A DNA stretch of 21,947 nucleotides from Branchiostoma floridae (lineage: Eukaryota; Chordata; Leptocardii; Amphioxiformes; Branchiostomatidae). The stretch covers positions 426,929 through 448,875 of the forward strand of contig NC_049981.1 in NCBI RefSeq assembly GCF_000003815.2. Reading direction: 5' to 3'. Positions 11,601 through 19,200 of the stretch are shown piece after piece. Every line of letters begins with the position of its first letter. Position 1 is the first letter of the stretch. Made by a program: the position numbers and the translations under genes. The notes beneath the pieces are model-generated. The model was not told the origin of the DNA and did no database searches. It was given only the letters and a program-made list of their open reading frames with translations.

Positions 11601-12918
11601 TGCCTCCCCCGGCACCATCGTGGAAAACGCCATCTTTGATAACCAATCATCCACCCTGATAGGATTCTCCGGCGGTAAGGATCATGGTTCTTTAATTCAT
11701 AAATATTGCAGAAGATAATTAGAATATATAGCCTAAACTGCTATGCCAAAACATATTATGACAGCCTTGAAATATAACCTTACACCGTTACATATTGTCT
11801 TTTGATGGTCCCTGAATGTATGTAGACGGTATGTGGTTTGTTGGTAGGTGTTGTTAATACAAAACGTGTTGGTGAACATTTGGCCTCCTGGTGGTTGATC
11901 TTGTACTGCAACAGAACATCTTGTTTTGTTCTGATTGTGGTCACGACGTTTTGGTAGCACATAGCTTTTGAAGTGACGGAGACGTCGTTGGGGTTTGGGC
12001 TACCTAACAGCTTGTTCTCAAACTGCAGGGGGCATTTATGTAAGAAAAATCAAGAACCTGGTATGGAGATATTGTAATTGTATGACTGTACAATGATAGG
12101 AAAATGATTTTGTTTTTCGTAGGTGCCATGGCTTGTTTGGCTATCGGGCTGCTAATGGATGTTTTACGGATGCTTTACTAGTACATAGTGACCATCTAAA
12201 ATGTTTGTGTACTTTCTATAGAAGCCATGGCTGGTTTGGCTGTCGGGTAGCTGGTCCTGACCATCTAAAATGTTTGTGTGTTTTCCGTAGGTGCCATGGC
12301 TGGTTTGGCTATCGGCCTGCTGATCATGACCATCTAAAATGTTTGTAGGTTTCCGTAGGTGCCATGGCCGGTTTGGCTATAGGCTTGCTTATCCTGACCA
12401 TCTAAATGTTTGTAGGTTTCCTTAGGAGCCATGGCTGGTTTGGCTATCGGCCTGCTGATTGTGACCATCTGAAATGTTTGTTTGTTCCGTAGGAGCCATG
12501 GCTAGTTTGATAATGACTACTACCTTGGGTTTGAGTCTGAAAATGTTTGTATGTTTTCGAAGGATCCATGACTGGTTTGGCTATCGGCTTACTTATCATG
12601 ACCATCTAAAATGTTTGTGTTTCCGTAGGAGCCATGGCTGGTTTGTTTATGACTACTGTCTTGGGTTCGGGTCTACAATGTTTGTATGTTTCCGTAGGTG
12701 CCATGGCCGGATTGGCTATCGGCCTGCTGATCGTGACCATCGCCCTGGGGCTGGGCCTGATGTTCCTGCTGCAGCGCGGGTTCGATGGGGGGTCTAAGGC
12801 TCCTGCCGTGGCGCGCAGCGGGGGAGGCAACTCCGCACCTACCGAGGAGAAGGTCCCGGGAGGCCTGCCCACACAGATGGAAACCATCGAGGTCCCCACG
12901 GATAGTACTAGTGCATAG
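2172..12918 (+). CDS. Gene A: two-domain LolA-like type I membrane protein (16 exons, exon 4 in assembly gap)
   Basis: Exons by GT..AG and continuous frame: 2172-2372, 3002-3116, 3342-3407, [exon 4 not visible], 5278-5376, 5735-5936, 6389-6529, 6933-7023, 7408-7568, 8023-8124, 9008-9079, 9527-9674, 10545-10654, 10956-11132, 11584-11674, 12698-12918 (stop TAG). The visible exons total 1,997 bases. Adding a 121-base exon 4, as in gene B, gives 2,118 bases, or 705 residues in frame. The protein begins with signal peptide [20 protein letters not shown]. It then has a motif [18 protein letters not shown] (about residues 173-190) and a weaker second copy near residues 396-410, so two related domains are likely. 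A beta-rich third domain follows (about 458-620), then a transmembrane helix (about 634-657) and a ~47-residue tail. Possible N-glycosylation sites are N35, N365 and N622. From memory the motif fits the uncharacterised metazoan LolA-like/DUF7959 membrane proteins. No lipid-carrier function is shown here. Confidence 0.85.
2628..2745. repeat. TG-rich microsatellite in gene A intron 1
   Basis: An imperfect (TG)n run is interrupted by TTTG and TGCG units. Gene B intron 1 has no counterpart. Confidence 0.9.
3293..3313 (+). promoter_or_regulatory. Conserved intronic segment upstream of gene A exon 3
   Basis: TTGTGATTTTGTCAT followed by RAAGAC matches gene B 16853-16873 with one mismatch in 21. It lies 28 bases (A) and 29 bases (B) from the exon 3 acceptor, where a branch point would sit. 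Surrounding intron sequence is not alignable. Confidence 0.45.
3676..4646. mobile_element. piggyBac-like miniature element in gene A intron 3
   Basis: Terminal inverted repeats CCCTCAAACCACCGTA (3680-3695) and its exact complement (4627-4642) bound 963 bases. They are flanked by TTAA on both sides (3676-3679, 4643-4646), the target-site duplication typical of piggyBac. Subterminal GGGGTCAAAACTGACCCC is itself a hairpin and occurs near 3697 and 3873, with a shorter inverted form near 4577. No transposase reading frame is present, so the element is non-autonomous. Confidence 0.8.
4746..4845. other. Assembly gap (100 N)
   Basis: Exactly 100 N, a conventional placeholder for a gap of unknown size. 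It lies between gene A exons 3 and 5, where exon 4 (121 bases in gene B) is expected. No exon-4-like sequence occurs in the flanking intron, so the exon most likely lies in the gap and the true gap exceeds 121 bases. Confidence 0.8.
5377..8022. other. Gene A introns 5-9, nothing else supported
   Basis: Between exons 5 and 10 the introns (5377-5734, 5937-6388, 6530-6932, 7024-7407, 7569-8022) hold no supported gene. Intron 8 has an imperfect hairpin with two CACGTG sites at about 7247-7282. Confidence 0.6.
6389..9079 (+). other. Gene A second LolA-like domain (exons 7-11)
   Basis: Covers about residues 269-457. Internal homology to the first domain is visible: [16 protein letters not shown] resembles the YGYQIYNY strand pair, [16 protein letters not shown] resembles [15 protein letters not shown], and the segment [18 protein letters not shown] resembles [17 protein letters not shown]. 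The match is by eye, so it supports an ancient internal duplication but does not prove it. It contains the sequons N357-C-S and N365-Q-T. Confidence 0.45.
8288..8895. mobile_element. Foldback element in gene A intron 10
   Basis: A perfect 32-base inverted repeat is formed by 8365-8396 and 8731-8762 (core CTCACGCGGCGGCCATGATA), with similarity extending several bases inward. The outer arms also correspond: GGTGACCTTCC near 8295 and the complement of a GACCGTCTGTCACTTTCC-type end near 8893. This is a miniature foldback-type element without coding capacity. The exact ends are approximate. Confidence 0.6.
9527..11674 (+). other. Gene A membrane-proximal third domain (exons 12-15)
   Basis: Covers about residues 458-632. 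It has an aromatic-rich start ([19 protein letters not shown]), then VNIMFTVP, an amphipathic helix ([20 protein letters not shown]), a strand pair ([13 protein letters not shown]) and a second helix/strand unit ([18 protein letters not shown], then [14 protein letters not shown]). The strand-helix-strand repeat just outside a transmembrane helix recalls SEA-like or ferredoxin-like membrane-proximal domains. The name DUF7959 is recalled and was not tested. Confidence 0.45.
10250..10330 (+). repeat. Dispersed repeat end in gene A intron 12
   Basis: CGGTGACCGTCTGTAACCTT at about 10254 is followed by a stretch ending GTCGCTGCTGACA. It matches the outer arms of the intron 10 foldback element and copies near 545-613, 15205-15280 (inverted), 19440-19490 (inverted) and 20885-20960. 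All are diverged. This is probably one family of miniature transposons. Confidence 0.5.
12098..12697 (+). repeat. Tandem array of duplicated intron/exon-16 boundaries
   Basis: Eight decoy copies precede the real exon 16. Exon-like starts follow an AG at 12123, 12222, 12291, 12359, 12426, 12493, 12563 and 12629, and the genuine start is 12698. Spacing is 66-70 bases except for the first interval (99). A unit reads: CATCTAAAATGTTTGT, a T-rich tract, CCGTAG, then GTGCCATGGCTGGTTTGGCT and on through the beginning of the transmembrane segment. Copies at 12291, 12359, 12426 and 12563 keep an open transmembrane start (for example [14 protein letters not shown]) and end at TAA or TGA. Copies at 12493 and 12629 belong to a second subtype. 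Confidence 0.9.
12629..12697 (+). other. Possible alternative in-frame acceptor extending exon 16
   Basis: The AG at 12627-12628 is followed by 69 bases with no stop, in frame with the genuine exon 16. Use of this acceptor would add 23 residues (beginning [15 protein letters not shown]) before the normal transmembrane helix. It would extend the hydrophobic stretch or create a second one. Use of the site is unproven. Confidence 0.35.
12698..12918 (+). other. Gene A transmembrane helix and cytoplasmic tail (exon 16)
   Basis: The acceptor CCGTAG|GT opens the exon in phase 1. It encodes [20 protein letters not shown] followed by MFLLQ and an R, a 24-residue uninterrupted hydrophobic segment that is enough to span a bilayer. 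A tail of about 47 residues follows, rich in Gly, Ser, Pro and Glu (EEK, METIEV), ending DSTSA-stop. I see no obvious signalling motif in the tail. Confidence 0.8.
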
Positions 12919-13472
12919 TACTAGTGTATATTTGCAGTAGATGATAATGATTTGCGGTAGGACAACAACAAAATATTCAGAAACGTAAACTGACAGATAG
13001 TAGACTGTTGGTAAAAAAGCGACACATTGAAACATTTGTAAAATGATCATGATCTTTAATGATCTGTTGATAAGAAGAATATTCAAGACGATTTAAGTAG
13101 TGCTTATTTTATGAATCCGTAATTGTACTACTTTTTATAACATTAGGGGATATGATCAAGTCAGGGCTACAATACAAAAAATATACACTTTCTTGTTATA
13201 TAGGAAATGTAAGTTTTTACTCTTAGCAGGTTGATTTTTAATATGATCACTCTTTTCAAATTTAGTGCTAACCAAACCATGTATATCTTGCATTGTAAAA
13301 AGATATGGACTTGCTTAATATCTGAACACGATTAAAAGCAAAGTTTACCTTGTAAACATGTGCTGAAGAACATTTTTTCTTCAGTGTCAACCTCAAAAGG
13401 TATTTTATTTCGAAAGTTCTGGTTATTGTAATGATTTATTTTTCTTTGTACTAGATGTGTCTATAATCTACT

Positions 13473-14533
13473 TAAAGCCCCGGTCACAAAGCGCGTACGA
13501 TTCGTTGCGATGGACTATTCCGCATATCGTACGATGAGCGCAGTACATCGCAAGAAAATCGTAAGCATCGCAAGCCATCGCAACGCATCGGATGGTGTTC
13601 AAAATTTTTCCAGCGTCGCAAGATTTTTCACTTGTGTCTCTTCTGTATAGCCGTCTGACCGCTTTTGTGCTTCTTTAACCAACAAAATGTGGACAAAGCT
13701 GTTAAATACCTTCCTATAATATCTTTAACTGTAAAAATAAATTAAAAAAGACCATGACAACAAGAGTATTACAAGCAAAATTTCAAATCAAGCGTGAGTA
13801 CTGGTATGGTTATCTCGGCCTGCTTGCCGGCTCTACGTGTCAGGCTCTTTCGAAGATCGTCATGATCATGATATGCTATCAACAAAAAGATGCCATCATT
13901 CAAAAATCAAATGATAAGCATTATATCATATATATTTCCGACTCATAGAGCCTGTCTTTATGTTCGAGTTGTCCCCATGGTTATTACGATTATGGTAAAC
14001 TGACGCAAGACCGACGAGAGCTGAGATTTGATCTAATTATAAACGCACGTGCATGAAGCGATCAAACAATTGTCTGCGTGGCTCGCTGTTCTCTGGTTGC
14101 GACTGTGGCAGTTGCGACTGATATATTTCCCCTTTTCGTCAATATCGACAATATCAGGGAAAACTGAAACCATCACAACATGCTAAAAAATCATAAATCT
14201 ATAACCTCATCAGTAGACAAAAATTGCCGTGATGAACTCTGCTATGGGGGCAAATAAAATCTTACGACGATAGCGAAATTTTGAACATGTTCAAAATCCA
14301 TTTCAGCTCTATTTTTCGCCATACGACGCTCCCCGATTTACTATGATCCACTGCGATTGACGCAGGCACGCTCTTATGACCTCATCGTACGATGCACTAC
14401 GCGCTTTGTGACCACGGCTTTATATACTTAAACCATTGCTTCCGATTTTCTTCCGACTTACGTCGCACTGCGCTTATCCTGCGCATCGGAAGGAATCGCA
14501 AGGAATCGTACGCGCTTTGTGACCGGGGCTTAA
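13473..14533. mobile_element. TAA-flanked miniature element between the genes (Harbinger-like?)
   Basis: Inverted ends of 28 identical bases starting AGCCCCGGTCACAAAGCG lie at 13476-13503 and 14503-14530, and similarity continues inward. The flanks are TAA at 13473-13475 and 14531-14533. A 3-bp TAA duplication fits PIF/Harbinger, although a TTAA reading of the same flank cannot be excluded. A second, diverged right end occurs at about 14397-14423. The ends are followed by reiterated ATCGCAAG/TCGTACGA motifs. No coding capacity. Confidence 0.7.
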
Positions 14534-15194
14534 GTTGTCCGAAGTTAGGTAATCCTCAAACAATCTGTAGCCATTACAAAATGTGTCGATATATTAAGTA
14601 ATAATGATTATTTGAATGTTTTCATTGGTAACTCTTTAGAATCGTCTCAATGTATATCAGCGTTACTCTTTGTTATACTTTTCTTTAAAAATGTAATGCA
14701 GATTTCATGTAAACTAGATAAGCTGGCCGTACATGTAGTTTCTAAAAATAGGGTTCTATACAATTTAACACGTGTTACGTGTACAATATAATTTCAAAGT
14801 TGAATAAATGTTGAAAAACAGATATTATGTTTTTTTTCTAGTTTGTCTATAGAAATTGTTGATTGTTAAAGTTCTTTTCCTCCCAAACATATTTGAATCA
14901 ACCCTTATCTCTAAAACAACGCCCAACTAAGAAAAAACACAAAGGTATGCCTTCAACAATTCTTAAATTATTTTTCATGTCTTACCCTTTCTATGTCTTG
15001 AAACGTTGATTTTTCACGAAGACAAGGTATACTCTAAAAAACTCAGCTCACTCTCACCACAGAATAAAAACAAACATGACGATTACGTGAGGTCTTTAAT
15101 TAGGTCACAAATTGATTACATTTATGTGTCTGATACACTCCTTACGTTTGGCACCGCATTGCAAACACCGCTTTTACGTTACTATCTACGAATA

Positions 15195-15285
15195 GGACCG
15201 CAAATGTGAGAAGCGACACCTATGCTGCGGTACAATGTGCACCAGTCAGAATTGCTCTGAAGAAGGTGACAGTCGTGAATAAAAA
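15195..15285 (-). repeat. Dispersed repeat end upstream of gene B
   Basis: Read on the minus strand it contains CTGTCACCTTCTTC, then AATTCTGACTGGTGCACATT and ATAGGTGTCGCTTCT. This is the most complete version of the dispersed family, matching the right arm of the foldback element in gene A intron 10. Confidence 0.5.
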
Positions 15286-16227
15286 CAGTTGGTGGTGTCC
15301 AAAAAATCGTTATCTCGCTGACTTTTCAGGTAGGCCAAAGGCCACAACCGTTGAAGATTTGTAGAGGGACGGACTTTGATCTTTGGTCACCGTTCTACAA
15401 CCCATGGTCGCCATATTGGTATGGTAACTTCTCCTGCCAACTGCGCAACACTACACCAAGGGAAGTGCAATAACGGTGAGTATTGTTGTCTCATTTAAAG
15501 TACATGTTTATAGGTAGCAATCTGAGTTAATTATGTGTATTCTATGCGAAGTGCATATGTATATGCGTTTGCAACTAATGTGAGATAAGCTGCCTGGGTA
15601 TGCCATGTATTGCATAGTTTGCAATCTCAGAATTAACTAAATAAAAATTTAAAATAACGATGAGTTTGCTCTCCAATTACACCCTCTTATTATATAAAAA
15701 ATCATACATTTCAGTCAACGTTTCTTTCTCTTTTGGTCACCAAATCCCCTGAATGGTTAAGGTCCCGTTCCCGGTTGGGATGATTGTGGAAAGGAAGAAC
15801 AAAAGCTGTTTAATCAAGGAATATTATGCAAATTATGATCATGACATTTTTCACATTATGTGTGTTTTATTCTCTGTCATTTTAAACTTTCTTATTCAAA
15901 AGCTAGTGGCCCAGCCAGGTCCAGATTTTGAAATATGTGACCATAGCATACGTGTATAGCATGGTTTATCTACATTTTGTGTTTGTAGGGTGTAAACAAC
16001 AGGAAATGATTAGATACACATATTTTGAGTATCTTCCCACATTCTGCAGTGTAACTTCTAGTTATGATATTTCAAGTTTTTTTAAACATGTGTATTCATA
16101 TTTTTCTAATTGCAGGTAGGTATTGGACTCTTAAAATAACTGAGTACCTGTTTCTGGAACAGGTGGCTGCAACTGCATTAATGTATTATATATGTTATGA
16201 TAATTTCATAGAATTGATTTAAAGATT

Positions 16228-16255
16228 CGCTACTCTCTAGTCACAGGGAACCAAA
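16228..16255 (+). promoter_or_regulatory. Probable 3' splice site of a 5' UTR intron, gene B
   Basis: CACAG ends at 16246, nine bases upstream of the ATG, matching gene A. A possible partner donor is CG|GTGAGT at 15476, at the end of an otherwise unremarkable stretch from about 15330. That pairing is a guess based only on the strength of the donor. Confidence 0.4.
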
Positions 16256-19200
16256 ATGAGAAGATTGTTGCTCTACCTCGCGGCTGTCGTGCAGTGCGCC
16301 TGCGTATTTGGCCAGTTACAGGGATGGCCGGACGCTACCGTCTGTTCTCCCGGCCCCAACACTACCGTGCCCCTCCCCACCATACCCAGCTCCTTCCAAA
16401 CCATCATTGAGATCACCATTGATGCTGTAGATGGACAACCCAAGAAGACAATAGAGGTAACTTTCTTTTCTTTGTTTGTTTGTTTCTTAACACTGTCTGA
16501 GCAAGAGACGCCATCTTCCTTCATTGACCTTTTACACCTGACCTTTGGAGAGTCACGACTACCGTGTTTGACCTGTATTTGACGGTGACCTTTCACCTTT
16601 GACCTTTAGATGTGGGAGTTCTTCGACTCTACATACAACCGTGGCGTAATCGGCATCATGGCGGGCGGTAACTATGGTTACCAGATCTACAACTACCAGA
16701 CGAACGAGATCTACGATATCCAGGGTACGAGATCTGACCTTTGGCAATACCATAGTGAAATCTTGTTGTTTTTGTGTTTTTTGAAATTCCTGTTGTAATA
16801 GTTTTGCTATGTATATTGATTGACTGTTTGTTAATAGTTTTCACTTCTTACCTTGTGATTTTGTCATAAAGACGTAATTTTTTTTTATTTTTTCTTGCCC
16901 AGGTTTGGCTTGTGTGCAACAACAGACTGTGAATGGTCAGACGGTCACCATGCCTGGACCGTGCATGAGTAAGTCTGTTCTTCTTCTACTTCTTCATCGT
17001 CATTTCCTCTATCTTTAGGACAGCATAAGTAACACCACATAAAATGGACTCTTTCTTTCTCTTTTCTTTCATTCCTTCTTTTTTCCCTTAATTCTTTCTT
17101 TTTTGTCTCTCTTTCTTTTTTTTAATTTTCCTAAAATAGTTACCTTAAACAAAGGGGTTCTCAATGAATGCGGGATCTAAAATAGAGCCTTTAAAAGAAC
17201 ATATATTGAGTCAGTACGATTATGAAAACTTGAGATATTCTGGCTATATAACCTTATTAAATTGTTTAATTGTTTGTTAGTTAGTTTGTTTGTTTATTTG
17301 TTTGTTTGTTCCCCAGACATGGTGTGTATCACGGAGACCATGAGTGACGACAACACCTTTCTGGTTGGACACAAACTGGAGAACGGCACGCTCCACATGT
17401 TCTCTACTGCGCAGGCGCTCTGGTTCGACGCCAGTCGGTAAGGATCTGTGACGTCATCAGCACGTTTTGTCGCCACCTTGCTGTCAATATCTGCATTGCA
17501 GCGATTAATTTTGAAGATCATACAGGATGAATTTTTGCAATTAGTACATGTAATTTATGAATATACAAGAAAGCATGTTAACACCGTTTTCTCTCCCTAA
17601 TATTTTGATCAATTTTTCGACACCTATCGGTTTTGTTTACTTACAAAAAAAGCTTAGATACATTTCGTAGAAAGAAATGACTCGACCTGCCTCTCGTCAC
17701 TTGTTACGCTCCAGTAAATGTTGCAATTCTAATAGTCGCCAAAAAGCAGTTACTCAAGCACCTGTGGGTGATTTTGGAAACGTGATTGACCTTGTATCTA
17801 GTTGCTTCAGTAATACACCTGGATGATAAACCTTCATCGACGAATTCTAATAGACTCACAAGTCCTTAAACGTAAGGAGGTTTTTACTTTTTGTGGCGTA
17901 AAAAGATACATCGATACATCTTCCAGATATAATGATTCATACCTATTTTTCAGACTGCCCATCACGTACGTTGGAGAAGACGAAATCCGCGGGATTCCCG
18001 TACAACACTGGCGCCAGTGTAACTTCATCAACAAGTGGTCATCTACATTCACGTGAGTACATCGCCGTTTGCTTGGTTTTTGTTTTCTTTTTGCAATATG
18101 ATAATCATCTTTTTTGTGTATTCATGCCCAGAGACATAAATACACATATGACAACAAGTGGTCTTGGCTAGGTTAGACAAAAAAAATGAGAAAGCATGGA
18201 GCACCCGTATATTCAATTTTAATGCTTAATTCAACTAACAACTATATTTTGTTGTTGACCTGCATGAATTCACATCTGATAGTTTTTTTTCTCGTTTTAA
18301 AACACATAGAAATCTAACTACATGTGCTTTGTCCATTTTCGTTTGTTTATGACATTTTGAAAGGTATTTGAAATTTTTCTGTTTTGACAATATCAATACA
18401 CCTTGTACTCTCATACTTTAAGTTTCAGAGAGTGTTTACGTTTCTTGTTTCTTTTTTTTCATTTTTCATTTTCTGACGGATATTGCATATATAGAAGTTC
18501 TTACTGTCAGAAAACAAGTATTAACGGTAGATGTGCTGGTAGGGAAAGGATTCAAACAATTTTAGGAAGCATGTGAAAAAAACAACATATTCCTTACATT
18601 TTATGAGCTAATTTTTCTTCGGTTGATATAAACGACAGGGTAGATTACTACTGGAGTAAGCCAGTCGCATGGGTATCAGCCAGCGGTCCTGCAGCGCCCT
18701 CTGTCCCCGTCCGTGTGGTAGTGCAGGGCCAAGGATGTAGCCCCACTGCAGCCACCTGTTCCCGGCGACGTCCCTTCAAAAGACAGTACGAGTTCGTCTT
18801 CTTTAGACCCAAGGTGCTCGTGGATGGAAAGATGTTTCAGGTAATGAACTAAAGTAATACATCCATTTTCTACGAAATTTGATATTTTTGTTCTACTCCA
18901 TGTGAAAGTTTATTTTCATTTATATAGCCAGGTTAAAACAAGGAGGCTGATGACGTTAACACACGGTATCTCTCCGCCTCCTACAACACCAAGTTTTCTG
19001 GGATGCGTCCCGCTGAAATACATCCTTGATAATCCAAAACACCTAAGTCTGCTTTCGACGTATTCTGTATATACAGGGTATACTTCGGAGCAAACATTGC
19101 ACGTCCTGGATGTAGCATAAAACTTTCTATATTTATTCATTACTGTGGTCACGTAGTGACGTAATAATCGGAGGTTTCTGGAAAGACATTGAGTCGACTG

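Larger units (their letters stand above)
9080..12097. other. Gene A introns 11-15, mostly unremarkable
   Basis: Introns 9080-9526, 9675-10544, 10655-10955, 11133-11583 and the start of 11675-12697 contain no supported gene. Intron 12 holds the dispersed repeat and a TCTCGCGAGA palindrome (9801-9810). Intron 14 has a cluster of CCAAT/ATTGG boxes. Confidence 0.55.
12919..16227. other. Intergenic region between genes A and B
   Basis: No AATAAA lies close to the gene A stop. ATTAAA at 13331-13336 is the nearest candidate poly(A) signal, and AATAAA occurs near 14803. The region contains the TAA-flanked miniature element and one dispersed repeat. No supported coding exon. Confidence 0.5.

Noticed and set aside
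12133-12348. Open frame of 71 codons across the intron 15 array
   Set aside because: It reads the duplicated boundary units in a frame different from the exon. The repeating HGWFG/DHLKCL pattern is a by-product of the tandem repeat.
12123-12740. CRISPR-like array of ~68-bp spacing
   Set aside because: Whole units are repeated, with no unique spacers, and the units encode a transmembrane start in a eukaryotic gene.
12673-13086. 137-codon minus-strand open frame
   Set aside because: It is antisense to exon 16 and the 3' flank. It has no splice structure or recognisable domain, and its composition mirrors the GC-rich coding strand.
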